Source: Marinosulfonomonas sp. (GTDB lineage Bacteria > Pseudomonadota > Alphaproteobacteria > Rhodobacterales > Rhodobacteraceae). From it: a DNA stretch of 44,701 bases. Both the position numbers and the translations under genes were made by a program. The notes beneath the pieces are model-generated. The model ran no database searches and was not told the DNA's origin. It was given only the letters and a program-made list of their open reading frames with translations. The stretch lies in assembly GCA_015488685.1 (NCBI GenBank), contig WFNH01000103.1, forward strand, positions 1 through 44,701. The letters are read 5' to 3'. Of the stretch, positions 35,716-44,407 are shown piece after piece; the first letter of the stretch is position 1, and every line of letters starts with the position of its first letter.

Positions 35716-36642
35716 TTACAGCGCGTCAATCAGCGCAGGAACGGCTTCGAACAGATCGGCAACCAACCCGTAATCGGCAACCTGGAAAATCGGCGCCTCT
35801 TCGTCCTTGTTGATGGCGACGATAATCTTGCTGTCTTTCATACCGGCCAGATGCTGGATCGCACCGGAAATGCCAACTGCGATATACAGTTCAGGCGCAA
35901 CCACCTTACCAGTCTGGCCAACCTGCCAGTCGTTCGGGGCATAGCCGGAATCAACCGCCGCACGGGACGCGCCAACGGCAGCGCCCAGTTTGTCGGCCAG
36001 CTTTTCGATCAGCGCAAAGTCATCTTCCGACCCGACACCGCGACCACCGGAAACCACGATACCGGCCGAGGTCAGCTCGGGGCGGTCGCTTTCGGCAACC
36101 TTGTCTTCAACCCATTCGGACAGGCCGGGGTTGGCAACAGCAGGTGCCGCTTCGATAGCGGCAGAGCCACCTTCGCCCGTAACGTCAAAGGCTGTGGTGC
36201 GAACGGTCAGAACCTTTTTGCCATCGGTGGATTTCACCGTCTGGATCGCGTTGCCCGCATAGATTGGACGCTCAAACGTATCGCCATCCACCACGCCGGA
36301 AATATCGGTGATCACCATCACATCCAGCAATGCGGCAACCCGTGGCATCACGTTTTTCGCGCTTGCGGTGGCAGGGGCAACAATATGGTCGTAATCGCCA
36401 GCCAGCGCCACGATCAGATCGGCAACCGGTTCGGCCAGATCGTGACCATAGGCGGCATCATCGGCGCACAGTACCTTGGACACACCGTCCAGTTTCGCCG
36501 CCGCCTCGGCCGCGCCGGAACATCCGGCACCGGCGCACAGGATGGTCACATCACCCAGCATTTTCGCGGCGGTCAGGGTTTTCGCAGTTGCATCAACGGC
36601 CAATTCACCGCCGTTCACTTCTGCCAACAGTAATACAGCCAT
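35716..36642 (-). CDS. etfA: Electron transfer flavoprotein alpha subunit
   Basis: EtfA holds FAD and, with EtfB, moves electrons from acyl-CoA dehydrogenases to ETF-QO. The 308-residue protein has the FAD-domain signature [12 protein letters not shown], the [21 protein letters not shown] loop and [16 protein letters not shown]. Start and etfB stop share one base (TGATG). Its electron acceptor begins at the left edge of the window. Confidence 0.97.
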   Translation of the reverse strand: MAVLLLAEVNGGELAVDATAKTLTAAKMLGDVTILCAGAGCSGAAEAAAKLDGVSKVLCADDAAYGHDLAEPVADLIVALAGDYDHIVAPATASAKNVMPRVAALLDVMVITDISGVVDGDTFERPIYAGNAIQTVKSTDGKKVLTVRTTAFDVTGEGGSAAIEAAPAVANPGLSEWVEDKVAESDRPELTSAGIVVSGGRGVGSEDDFALIEKLADKLGAAVGASRAAVDSGYAPNDWQVGQTGKVVAPELYIAVGISGAIQHLAGMKDSKIIVAINKDEEAPIFQVADYGLVADLFEAVPALIDAL

Positions 36643-37400
36643 CAGACAACCCCCGCTTCTTTAAGTTTCGCAACAAGTTCGGCTACATCCGCCACTTTCA
36701 CGCCAGCAGCGCGGGCTTCGGGTTCACCGGTTTTCACAACGGTCAGACGCGGGGTGACATCGACGCCGTAATCGGCGGCAGTTTTTTCCTCCAGCGGCTT
36801 TTTCTTGGCCTTCATGATGTTGGGAAGCGACGCATAGCGTGGCTCGTTCAGGCGCAGGTCAACGGTGATGATGGTTGGCATCTTGACCTTGATCGTCTGC
36901 AAACCGCCGTCCACCTCGCGGGTGACGGTGGCGTGATCGCCGTCGATGTCTATCTCGGATGCAAAGGTGGCCTGCGACCAGCCCAGCAATGCCGACAGCA
37001 TCTGGCCGGTGGCGTTCATATCGTTGTCGATCGCCTGTTTGCCTGCCAGAACCAGATCGGGCTTTTCCTCGTCCACGATGGCCTTCAGGATTTTGGCAAC
37101 GGCCAGCGGCTCGATGTCCTGATGCACATCATCGGCGGCAACCACCAGAATGGCGCGGTCAGCACCCATCGCCAAAGCGGTGCGCAGGGTTTCCTGTGCC
37201 TGTTTGACACCGATGGAAACGGCCACCACTTCTTCGACCTTGCCTGCTTCGCGCAGGCGGATCGCTTCTTCTACCGCGATTTCGTCAAAAGGGTTCATCG
37301 ACATTTTGACATTGGCGAGATCAACACCCGATCCGTCCGCTTTGACGCGAACCTTCACGTTGTAGTCGATCACGCGCTTGACTGGCACTAGCACCTTCAT
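36642..37400 (-). CDS. etfB: Electron transfer flavoprotein beta subunit
   Basis: EtfB binds AMP and completes the EtfAB heterodimer. The 252-residue protein starts [19 protein letters not shown] and has [27 protein letters not shown] and [17 protein letters not shown], all family signatures. The start at 37400 has AGGAG about ten bases upstream; a longer opening to 37448 is unsupported. It is the first gene of the etfBA operon. Confidence 0.97.
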   Translation of the reverse strand: MKVLVPVKRVIDYNVKVRVKADGSGVDLANVKMSMNPFDEIAVEEAIRLREAGKVEEVVAVSIGVKQAQETLRTALAMGADRAILVVAADDVHQDIEPLAVAKILKAIVDEEKPDLVLAGKQAIDNDMNATGQMLSALLGWSQATFASEIDIDGDHATVTREVDGGLQTIKVKMPTIITVDLRLNEPRYASLPNIMKAKKKPLEEKTAADYGVDVTPRLTVVKTGEPEARAAGVKVADVAELVAKLKEAGVV

Positions 37401-37545
37401 CAGCGTATCTCTCCTATTAATTCCCCCACAAAGGGCGGAGTTGTCCAAGCTCTCGGAAGTTTGTTAGCCGAGTGTTGCGGCGAAAAACAGAGCAAAATCG
37501 ACATGAACGGTCATGGCGACGCCGCGTTTTGTGTTTTTCGGGGCG

Positions 37546-38118
37546 TTAACGGTTGGCGCCGGGCACCCAAAGCACATCTTTTGCGCCATTTTCATTGGCA
37601 ACACGGCTGGCCACAAAGAACCAGTCGGACAAACGGTTCAGGTATTTCACCGCTGCCGGATTGACAGATTCGCGGGTGGCCAGTTCCACCGCCATCCGTT
37701 CGGCACGGCGCGAAACGGTGCGGCACAGATGCAAGTGCGCGGCCAGCGGGCTGCCGCCGGGCAGGATGAAGGAGCGCAGCGTGGCAAGGTTGGCGTTCAT
37801 CGCGTCGATCTCGCCTTCCAACCGCTCGACCTGTGAAACCGCCAGTCGCAGGGGTGGGTATTCGGCATCTTTGTCCTTGTCCATTTCGGGGCGGCACAGG
37901 TCGGCCCCCAGATCGAACAAATCATTCTGGATCAGGGCCAGCATATCGTCCATGTCGCCATTGGCATGCAGGCGGGCAAGGCCAACGGTGGCGTTCACCT
38001 CGTCCACAGTGCCATAAGCCGCAACGCGGGGCGAGGTTTTGGGAACACGGGTGCCATCGCCCAGCGCGGTTTCGCCGCCATCACCGGTTTTGGTGTAAAT
38101 CTTGTTCAGAACGACCAT
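37546..38118 (-). CDS. Cob(I)alamin adenosyltransferase, PduO type
   Basis: The enzyme adds the 5'-deoxyadenosyl group to cob(I)alamin. The 190-residue protein has the ATP-binding N terminus KIYTKTGDGGETALGDG, FILPGGS, CRTVSRRAERM and NRLSDWFFVASR, all PduO-type signatures. It makes the coenzyme form of B12 needed by mutases and ribonucleotide reductase. It lies three bases after the small HIG1 gene in the same direction. Another B12 gene, bluB, is at the right edge. Confidence 0.95.
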   Translation of the reverse strand: MVVLNKIYTKTGDGGETALGDGTRVPKTSPRVAAYGTVDEVNATVGLARLHANGDMDDMLALIQNDLFDLGADLCRPEMDKDKDAEYPPLRLAVSQVERLEGEIDAMNANLATLRSFILPGGSPLAAHLHLCRTVSRRAERMAVELATRESVNPAAVKYLNRLSDWFFVASRVANENGAKDVLWVPGANR

Positions 38119-38121
38119 CGC

Positions 38122-38325
38122 CTAGCCTTTGCTACGGATATAGAGAAACAGCAGTAACAGCACCACGGCAATGGCCTGCGCATAGATGCGATACCGCATC
38201 AGCCGGTTGGCGTGTTTGCGGTTGAATTCACCGCCCTTGGCAAAGCCGCCGATGCCCAGCGCCAGGATGATCACCACCACCAGACAGGCCGCAGCAAGGG
38301 TCAGAAATAGGGGGTCTTGAAGCAT
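38122..38325 (-). CDS. Twin-TM small protein, HIG1 domain
   Basis: The 67-residue protein has two TM helices (about 5-27 and 46-63) joined by the HIG1 signature FAKGGEFNRKHANRLMRYRIYAQ. HIG1 proteins in mitochondria assist respiratory supercomplexes; bacterial forms are probably linked with cytochrome oxidase, which is inference. It is co-directional with the adenosyltransferase, spaced by three bases. Confidence 0.9.
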   Translation of the reverse strand: MLQDPLFLTLAAACLVVVIILALGIGGFAKGGEFNRKHANRLMRYRIYAQAIAVVLLLLFLYIRSKG

Positions 38326-38349
38326 GTTGCGTTTCCTTATGCTGCCGGT

Positions 38350-39183
38350 TTAGCCCTTTAGCAGGATCCAGTCAAAGGCGCGGGTCGACAGGATGCGGCG
38401 AAAGAAACCCGATAGATAGGTGGGCACGGTAACATAGTAACGCGGTTTCGGGCGTCTGGATTCCAGTGCGTGGATCAGTTTCTTCGTTACTGCCGATGGG
38501 GGCAGTTCGAATTTGTCAGGCTCGCCGCTGGTGTCATAAAGGCGCGGGCGCAGGCCGAATTCGTACAGTTTGCGCAGGGCCGAATTTTCCCAGTCGATCC
38601 ATTTTTCAAAATGTGGCTGGGCGTTGACGCGGATTTTTGTGGTGATCGGGCCGGGTTCGATCAGGATCACGTCAATCGGCTGGCTGTGCATTTCAAGGCG
38701 CAGCACATCGGTCAGCCCCTCCAGCGCGAACTTGGTCGAGACATAAGCCCCGCGAAACCGCAAAGCGGCCAGCCCCAGAACCGAGGAACAATTGATAATC
38801 CGCCCGTGCCCCTGCGCCCGCATCACCGGAATCACCTGATTGGTCAGGTCGTGATAGCCGAACAAATTGACCTCGAAAATCGCGCGCAGGGCGTCGCGGG
38901 GCAAATCCTCGACCGCGCCGGGAATGGCATAGGCACCATTGTTATACAGCGCATCCAGCGTGCCGCCGGTGCGCGACAGGGTTTCGGTAACGGCGGCTTT
39001 GATTGACGTCTCATCGGCATAATCCAGCACAAAGCTTTCCAGCCCTTCATCGCGCAGGCGTTCACAATCGGCCTCTTGCCGACAAGTGGCAAACACCCGC
39101 CATCCGCGTTTATGCAACGTGTGCGCCGCGTCATAGCCGATGCCCGAAGAACAACCGGTGATCAGAATGGATTTTTTGCTCAT
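38350..39183 (-). CDS. Short-chain dehydrogenase/reductase
   Basis: The 277-residue SDR has the nucleotide motif TGCSSGIG (9-16), NNGAYA at 81-86, catalytic S in INCSSVLG (133-134), Y147 and K151 in YVSTK. The length and the LRLEMHSQPIDVILIEPGPITT segment fit classical SDRs of the retinol-dehydrogenase-like kind. The substrate is not known. It lies 24 bases upstream of the HIG1 gene on the same strand. Confidence 0.93.
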   Translation of the reverse strand: MSKKSILITGCSSGIGYDAAHTLHKRGWRVFATCRQEADCERLRDEGLESFVLDYADETSIKAAVTETLSRTGGTLDALYNNGAYAIPGAVEDLPRDALRAIFEVNLFGYHDLTNQVIPVMRAQGHGRIINCSSVLGLAALRFRGAYVSTKFALEGLTDVLRLEMHSQPIDVILIEPGPITTKIRVNAQPHFEKWIDWENSALRKLYEFGLRPRLYDTSGEPDKFELPPSAVTKKLIHALESRRPKPRYYVTVPTYLSGFFRRILSTRAFDWILLKG

Positions 39184-39221
39184 TTCCCTGCCTTTTTTTG
39201 TTTTACGGGTTGGTTCCGGCT

Positions 39222-40034
39222 CTAGAAGTTCACCGAAACCCCCGGCAAATTCAGCGCCTTCATCAACTCGCGCAGCTCCTGACGGGCGGCGACATTGGAA
39301 ATATTCATCTGCCCTTTGACGCCGACATCGCGCAAATCCAGCAGGGTCAGGCCGCGCGGGAACAGTTCGCGGAAAATGACCCGCTCGCCAAACCCCGGTG
39401 CGATGCGGAATCCGATGCGTTTTGACAGGGCCTTCAGGGCCTGCTCCATCTTTTCCTTATTGTGCATCCGCTGTGCGGCCAGCCGATTGCGCACCACCAC
39501 CCAGTCAATAGATGGCAATCCCGCCTGTGCCCGCAACTGACGCGCGTTCCAGACCATCTCGGAATAGACGGAAGGGCCGAGAATTTTGCCGCTGTCCGGA
39601 TCCATATGCGCCAGCAGGTCGAAATCGACAAAGCTGTCATTCAGCGGGGTGATCAAAGTGTCGGCCAGCGAATGGGCCACCTGAGACAATCGGGTGTGTG
39701 ACCCGGGACAGTCGATCAGGATGAAATCATTATCCGGCTCCAGCGTGGCAACGGCAGCGGACAGACGATGGTCGTAAACATTTTCGCCCGGTTTCAGTTT
39801 GGCACGGTCCACATCCGGCAGATCGTGGTAATCGGGCATTGGCAGTTTGATATCATGGGTTTCGCAATAGGTGCGGCGGTTTTCAACATAACGGCCAAAG
39901 GTGCGTTGCCGCAAATCCAGATCCAGCGCGCCAACACTATGACCCATCCGGACCAACGCTGTTGCCACATGCATCGAAGTGGTCGATTTGCCCGAGCCAC
40001 CCTTTTCGTTCCCCACAACAATAATATGCGCCAA
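39222..40034 (-). CDS. mipZ: Division plane positioning ATPase MipZ
   Basis: MipZ is a ParA-like ATPase that forms a gradient from the cell poles and blocks FtsZ away from midcell. The 270-residue protein has the deviant Walker A KGGSGKSTTS (11-20), ALDLDLRQRTFGRYVENR, the Walker B strand FILIDCPG, and VVVRNRL. Residues and length fit MipZ and not the chromosome-partition ParA. The start is TTG at 40034, supported by the conserved MAHIIVVGNEKGG N terminus and GGGGTG seven bases upstream. No parB is in the window. Confidence 0.94.
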   Translation of the reverse strand: MAHIIVVGNEKGGSGKSTTSMHVATALVRMGHSVGALDLDLRQRTFGRYVENRRTYCETHDIKLPMPDYHDLPDVDRAKLKPGENVYDHRLSAAVATLEPDNDFILIDCPGSHTRLSQVAHSLADTLITPLNDSFVDFDLLAHMDPDSGKILGPSVYSEMVWNARQLRAQAGLPSIDWVVVRNRLAAQRMHNKEKMEQALKALSKRIGFRIAPGFGERVIFRELFPRGLTLLDLRDVGVKGQMNISNVAARQELRELMKALNLPGVSVNF

Positions 40035-40221
40035 AACAATACACCCCGTTCATTCGCTAATACTGCGCCCCAGTGCGCTATGGGCACTATATGCAGTGGC
40101 ATGGCTTATGGGAAGCCGTGAAAGGTATCCAATCAGGCTCTATTGCGGCGAAATAGGCGGATCAGGAATATTGTGCTATAGAGACGGAATTGTCAGCATT
40201 GTCTATTACAGGGGGTAATCC

Positions 40222-40374
40222 ATGAGATTTCTTTGTTTGTTTTCCGTCACACTTGCGCTTGCCGCATGCACACAAGAACCACCGGTAGAGCCAACCGATG
40301 GCCCCTGCGGTCCAGGGGGCTGGACAGTTACACAAGGCCCGAACGAGGTGATCTGCGAACCTGCCACATCATAA
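40222..40374 (+). CDS. Very small lipoprotein (50 residues)
   Basis: ATG at 40222 opens a 50-residue frame with a textbook lipoprotein signal: basic RF, hydrophobic core LCLFSVTLALAA and lipobox LAAC with Cys16. The mature peptide is 35 residues, proline- and glycine-rich, with Cys29 and Cys45 that could form a disulfide. AGGGGG lies about eight bases before the ATG and a hairpin terminator follows the stop by 19 bases. It is divergent from mipZ. I do not recognise a family. Confidence 0.75.
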   Translation: MRFLCLFSVTLALAACTQEPPVEPTDGPCGPGGWTVTQGPNEVICEPATS

Positions 40375-40393
40375 GATAGCACAGGGGAAACGA

Positions 40394-40426
40394 AAAACGC
40401 CGCCCTGATTTCCAGCGCGGCGTTTT
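40394..40426. terminator. Bidirectional terminator between small lipoprotein and rpmE
   Basis: A 10-bp perfect stem AAAACGCCGC / GCGGCGTTTT (40394-40403 and 40417-40426) with a 13-base loop ends in a T run on both strands. It serves the lipoprotein on plus and rpmE on minus. Confidence 0.85.
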
Positions 40427-40449
40427 CAATTTCGAAAGGGGGAAATGGC

Positions 40450-40671
40450 CTAGAAGCCAAGCCCTTCGTATTTCTTTTTGAATTTGGACACACGGCCACC
40501 GGCATCCATCAAACGGGTGCCGCCACCGGTCCAGGCGGGGTGAACCGACGGGTCGATTTCCAGCGACAGTGTTTCGCCTTCGGCGCCATAGGTCGATTTC
40601 ATTTCAACCACAGTACCATCAGTCATTTTGACGTTGATTGTGTGGTAGTCGGGGTGAATATCTTTTTTCAT
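40450..40671 (-). CDS. rpmE: Ribosomal protein L31
   Basis: The 73-residue protein starts [19 protein letters not shown] and ends [16 protein letters not shown], the L31 pattern. It has no cysteine, so it is the zinc-free form. The start at 40671 has GGAG upstream; a longer opening to 40770 is unsupported. It lies after a membrane-protein gene and follows the rplS-trmD-rimM group. Confidence 0.95.
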   Translation of the reverse strand: MKKDIHPDYHTINVKMTDGTVVEMKSTYGAEGETLSLEIDPSVHPAWTGGGTRLMDAGGRVSKFKKKYEGLGF

Positions 40672-40779
40672 TCCAATGCTCCGTAAGTCATAGGGCTGCC
40701 AATCAAGCAAGGCAAAGCACCCCGTAGAATCTGAAGGCTGAGCCATAATGCATATATAAATTTGCCGCAACCCTCTTTT

Positions 40780-41700
40780 CTATAGGCCGCGATTTTTGCG
40801 TAGACTTCTAGCAGCTTCGGGATCGGATTGTGTCGCGCGCACCCTTTCCTGCCGAGTGTTCTCCACACGGTCGCGAAAATTCAGATACGCAATGACCCCG
40901 CCGGAATACTGGAGACAGTAAAGCCATATCGCCAACATCAGAAACCCGAAAGAAACCAACAACTCGGAAATGGTGCCTGCAAGTTCAAGACCTTCCGAGG
41001 ATGCTGCGTCCGCCCATTCGACAAGACCGCCGGTCATAACGAATTCAGTCATGGAAAAAAGGAACACGACGCCTTTTCCGATTGCCCCAAGCTGGGTTGT
41101 AAGAATACTCGCAATCAGAAACAGGATAACAAGCGATATGAAATTCACCCCTGCGCCCTCGAAAAAATCCGGCTTTGCATCGCCGGGTTTGGCTGCGGCA
41201 GTTGCCGTCATTGGTATCACCATGGCCGCGTATAATGCCGATGTGGCAATGATGTAAAATCCCAGCCCTATTAAAAAGGCCGGATTAAGGGAAAGAAGGT
41301 CTGAAGGCCCCGTTGTATAATACTGCCCCAGCCCTGCGGCGGCATCTCGAAAGCCGTTTTTATATAGAACTGCGATGATTCCAGACGCCATTAGCCCGGC
41401 AACACCCGAAATAATCGTGAGGAATAGGCCGTATTTTATGCTGGCGGCTACAAGTCTGCCAAAATCCATTGGCCCCACCCCAGCCGTTGCGGCCAAGCCT
41501 GCCCGCAGGCACAGGAAACTTAGGAACATGACTGATATCGCCACCATGATACTGACAATAAACAGGCCAATGATTGGTACATACATAGCGATGGCAAAGG
41601 ACAGAGCCCCGACAATCAAGAAAAACAGCGGCATAATAATCAGCATTCGCCAGAAAACAGACAGGGAAAGTAAGATGGTTCGGGGGAAAAATGTGAGCAT
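40780..41700 (-). CDS. Multi-pass membrane protein of unknown function
   Basis: I do not recognise this family. The 306-residue protein has about six or seven TM helices (roughly 15-40, 45-70, 90-115, 145-170, 190-215 and 240-270), a glycine-rich loop near 70-80 and a basic C-terminal tail. The start at 41700 has GAGGA about eight bases upstream, while the in-frame TTG at 41712 is not needed. It lies between rplS, whose terminator is just upstream, and rpmE, from whose start it is well over 100 bases, so it may be separately transcribed. Base use is a little less GC-rich than the flanking ribosomal genes. Confidence 0.8.
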   Translation of the reverse strand: MLTFFPRTILLSLSVFWRMLIIMPLFFLIVGALSFAIAMYVPIIGLFIVSIMVAISVMFLSFLCLRAGLAATAGVGPMDFGRLVAASIKYGLFLTIISGVAGLMASGIIAVLYKNGFRDAAAGLGQYYTTGPSDLLSLNPAFLIGLGFYIIATSALYAAMVIPMTATAAAKPGDAKPDFFEGAGVNFISLVILFLIASILTTQLGAIGKGVVFLFSMTEFVMTGGLVEWADAASSEGLELAGTISELLVSFGFLMLAIWLYCLQYSGGVIAYLNFRDRVENTRQERVRATQSDPEAARSLRKNRGL

Positions 41701-41740
41701 CGGGATCCTCAAAAAAACGAAGTAATAAGGATTTGAATCA

Positions 41741-41777
41741 TAAAAACCAGAAACCGCAAAGCGAAATCTGGTTTTTA
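41741..41777 (-). terminator. Intrinsic terminator of rplS operon
   Basis: An 11-bp stem TAAAAACCAGA / TCTGGTTTTTA (41741-41751 and 41767-41777) with a 15-base loop ends the minus-strand transcript in a T run. Between it and the rplS stop is a small hairpin CTGCG / CGCAG (41792-41805) that on the mRNA has a GAAA tetraloop. Confidence 0.85.
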
Positions 41778-41817
41778 TAGTTTTTTGGGTGCTGCGTTTC
41801 CGCAGAATTATAAGGTT

Positions 41818-42192
41818 TTATTTGCTTTTGGGCTTGTAATTTGTGTCTTCGGCGATACGTGCCGATTTACCGCGACGGCTGCGCAGATAGTACAGTTTGG
41901 CGCGGCGCACACGGCCACGACGCACAACTGTGATGCTGTCGATGTTGGTCGAATGCAGCGGGAACACACGTTCTACGCCTTCGCCAAACGAAATCTTGCG
42001 CACGGTGAATGCTGCGGCGATGCCAGAGCCACCTTTGCGGGCAATACAGACACCTTCGTAGTTTTGCACACGGGTGCGGGTGCCCTCGGTCACTTTGTAA
42101 CCAACGCGGATGGTGTCACCCGCCTTGAAATCGGGAATGTCTTTGCCAAGCGCAGCGATTTGCTCGGCTTCCAGTTCTGCGATCAGGTTCAT
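41818..42192 (-). CDS. rplS: Ribosomal protein L19
   Basis: L19 sits at the 30S-50S interface. The 124-residue protein has the L19 core [28 protein letters not shown] and the end [20 protein letters not shown]. The start at 42192 ([11 protein letters not shown]) has AAGGAG nine bases upstream; a longer opening to 42291 overlaps trmD and is unsupported. It follows trmD in the usual order. Confidence 0.97.
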   Translation of the reverse strand: MNLIAELEAEQIAALGKDIPDFKAGDTIRVGYKVTEGTRTRVQNYEGVCIARKGGSGIAAAFTVRKISFGEGVERVFPLHSTNIDSITVVRRGRVRRAKLYYLRSRRGKSARIAEDTNYKPKSK

Positions 42193-42247
42193 CTGAAACG
42201 CTCCTTCATAAATGCTCACGGTTTGCCCGCGAAGTGTTGGCGCGTCC

Positions 42248-43093
42248 CTATAGCTCTTGGTCTTCTTCCGGGTCCCTATTGTGTTCTTCACAATAAGCCC
42301 GCCAGAGATCAGGTCGACGTTTCTTTGTCAGCCTTTCGGCCATCTCCTGTCGCCAGTCGGATATTTTCGCATGATGGCCGGACAGAAGAATTTCCGGTAT
42401 CTCGCGACCCTTCCAGACGGCAGGCCTTGTATACTGCGGGTGTTCCAGCAACCCGTCCGAGAATGATTCCTCTTCGGTGGATGCCTGGTTCCCCAAGACG
42501 CGCGGTATAAGACGGACTGTGGCATCAATCAAGGCCTGTGCAGCAATCTCGCCGCCTGTCAGGACAAAATCGCCCAAAGAAACCTCTTCTATTGCGAATT
42601 CTTCGATCACGCGCTCGTCTACGCCTTCAAAACGGCCACAAAGCAGGGTCATTCCGTCGGCTTTCGCGAATCGCTGTGCCATCGCTTGCGTCAGGGGTTT
42701 GCCCCGTGGCGACAGGTAAATCACCGGCCATTTGGTGCGATCGGTCGGGGTGCCCTGTTGTGCCTTTTCCAGCGCCTTGCCCACCACATCGGCCCGTAGC
42801 ACCATGCCGGCGCCGCCGCCGGACGGGGTATCATCGACGTTCTTGTGCTTGCCCTCGCCAAAGGGCCGCAGGTCAACGGTTTCCAGCTGCCACAGCCCTT
42901 CTTGCAGGGCCTTACCGGTCAGCGATGCGCCCAGCACACCGGGAAATGCCTCGGGGAACAGGGTGACCACCTTGACCCGCCAGGCGTTGGCCAGTTGCGG
43001 GGCCTCGCCCATCAGGTCACGCGGTTGCAGCGTGGCGGTGATGGTTTTACGACCGTGCGATTTGGTCAGCGGGGATTTGGGTGTTTTAGACAT
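42248..43093 (-). CDS. trmD: tRNA (guanine-N1)-methyltransferase
   Basis: TrmD methylates G37 of tRNAs that read C-start codons and prevents frameshifting. The 281-residue protein has the trefoil-knot SAM site ([29 protein letters not shown] and [14 protein letters not shown]) and [16 protein letters not shown] 35-40 residue N-terminal extension ([15 protein letters not shown] and following) precedes the family start at [11 protein letters not shown]; a later ATG at residue 28 could be the true start. It follows the sulfotransferase-like gene by nine bases. Confidence 0.97.
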   Translation of the reverse strand: MSKTPKSPLTKSHGRKTITATLQPRDLMGEAPQLANAWRVKVVTLFPEAFPGVLGASLTGKALQEGLWQLETVDLRPFGEGKHKNVDDTPSGGGAGMVLRADVVGKALEKAQQGTPTDRTKWPVIYLSPRGKPLTQAMAQRFAKADGMTLLCGRFEGVDERVIEEFAIEEVSLGDFVLTGGEIAAQALIDATVRLIPRVLGNQASTEEESFSDGLLEHPQYTRPAVWKGREIPEILLSGHHAKISDWRQEMAERLTKKRRPDLWRAYCEEHNRDPEEDQEL

Positions 43094-43102
43094 ACGCCGT
43101 GC

Positions 43103-43897
43103 CTAATCCAATTTCGCGGCTTGTTCCAGCAGCTCTTGTTTGCGGGCGGCAAGCGCGGTGTTGGTCATGGTCGAGCGGTTCAGGGCCAGAAATTCATGGA
43201 CCAGATCAAGCGAAGGCATCACGTTTTCCGGCGGGATATTTTGCAGGGCCGCGCGGCGGTGGTCGGGCAGATTCAGCAGATCAATCAGCGGGGTGGCGGG
43301 GCCGAATTGTTGCTTTGTGGTTTGCTCTAACCGTTCGCTGACCACCTGACATGGCCCAACTGCGCGGCGCACCTGTTTGACGGTTTCGTCCAGATCACAG
43401 GTCGGGCCAAGGATGGCCGAGAAGGTTTCCAAATCATCCGTCAGGCGGGTTTTGCGCAGATTGTGCCACCAGATGCTACGCAACCAAGCGGGTTTTTCGC
43501 GGGTAGAAAAATAGAATGCCAGATCGGGGTGCGGGTCGATCACCGTTTCGATACATTCGGTCACGGCCTGCATCAGGGTCGGGCAAGCGGAATACCCATC
43601 GACCAGATCATTCTTGCCGGGCATCATGCCTGACAGGTTTTCCGCGCTGATGATCAATCCGCGATTGCCCATATCCAGCGTTTTCAGGAACGTTGTCAGG
43701 CGGAACCGGAATTCATCCAGCGCCAGATCACCGGCACCTGTGGAATAGGCCAGCGCCATTTTCAAAGGGTGGCGGATGCGATGCTGGATGGCAATGGCGT
43801 GGTGCGGCCATATCTGTTTGCCATTGTGCATCAAAAACCGTTGCGCCGTCGTCGTGCCGGTTTTGTGAAACCCGGCATGGACAATGACGCGGGTCAC
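43103..43897 (-). CDS. Sulfotransferase-like protein
   Basis: The 264-residue protein begins with a PAPS-binding type loop, VHAGFHKTGTTTAQRFL, and a second region LIISAENLSG and YFSTREKPAWLRS that recalls the 3'-phosphate site. These fit the sulfotransferase fold. The acceptor is unknown. It is inserted between rimM and trmD, starting directly after the rimM stop, so it is translated with ribosome-maturation genes although its chemistry seems unrelated. Confidence 0.8.
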   Translation of the reverse strand: MTRVIVHAGFHKTGTTTAQRFLMHNGKQIWPHHAIAIQHRIRHPLKMALAYSTGAGDLALDEFRFRLTTFLKTLDMGNRGLIISAENLSGMMPGKNDLVDGYSACPTLMQAVTECIETVIDPHPDLAFYFSTREKPAWLRSIWWHNLRKTRLTDDLETFSAILGPTCDLDETVKQVRRAVGPCQVVSERLEQTTKQQFGPATPLIDLLNLPDHRRAALQNIPPENVMPSLDLVHEFLALNRSTMTNTALAARKQELLEQAAKLD

Positions 43898-44407
43898 TTA
43901 AATCGCTCCCTCGGGCGGATCGGCGATAATGCGCCCTGCCGTCAGGTCCACGGTTGGCACCACGTCACGGGTAAAGGGCAGCAGGATAGTGTTACCGTCC
44001 GCGTCCGGCATAATTTCCAGCAGATCGCTGGCGCCGTGGTTTTGCACCGCGTGGACTTTGCCCAGAACCGTGCCGCCGGTGTCCAGAACGGTCAGGCCGA
44101 TCAGGTCGGCGTGGTAGAATTCGTCATCCGGCAGCGCGGGCAGTTGATCGCGCCGCGCAAACAGGCGGAGGCCCTTTAGGTCATCGGCCATCTCTTTGTT
44201 GGTGATCCCCTCGACCTTGGCTACCAGCGCGCCCTTGATGCTGCGGGTGATGGTGATGGCATAGCTGAGTTTGCCGTCCTCGGTGGTCAGGGGGCTATAG
44301 TCTGCTATCGCTTCGGGATCGGCGCAGAAGCTTTTCAAACGCACCTCGCCGTTGACGCCGTAAGAGCCGGAAAAAGCCCCGACACAGATCTGGTCCGGAT
44401 TGCCCAT
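43898..44407 (-). CDS. rimM: 16S rRNA processing protein RimM
   Basis: RimM helps mature the 30S head near S19. The 169-residue protein has the N-terminal barrel [21 protein letters not shown] and the PRC-barrel C domain with [15 protein letters not shown] and [13 protein letters not shown]. It follows bluB by a few bases and precedes the sulfotransferase-like gene, in the rimM-trmD-rplS ribosome group. Confidence 0.96.
   Translation of the reverse strand: MGNPDQICVGAFSGSYGVNGEVRLKSFCADPEAIADYSPLTTEDGKLSYAITITRSIKGALVAKVEGITNKEMADDLKGLRLFARRDQLPALPDDEFYHADLIGLTVLDTGGTVLGKVHAVQNHGASDLLEIMPDADGNTILLPFTRDVVPTVDLTAGRIIADPPEGAI

Noticed and set aside
36330-37391. 353-codon plus-strand frame across etfBA
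   Set aside because: Antisense to intact EtfA and EtfB; product is low in hydrophobic order and has no motif.
43223-43250. CCGGCGGGATATTTTG inside the sulfotransferase-like gene, similar to the element after recO
   Set aside because: It encodes conserved-looking IPPEN residues within an open coding frame, so the likeness is probably chance.
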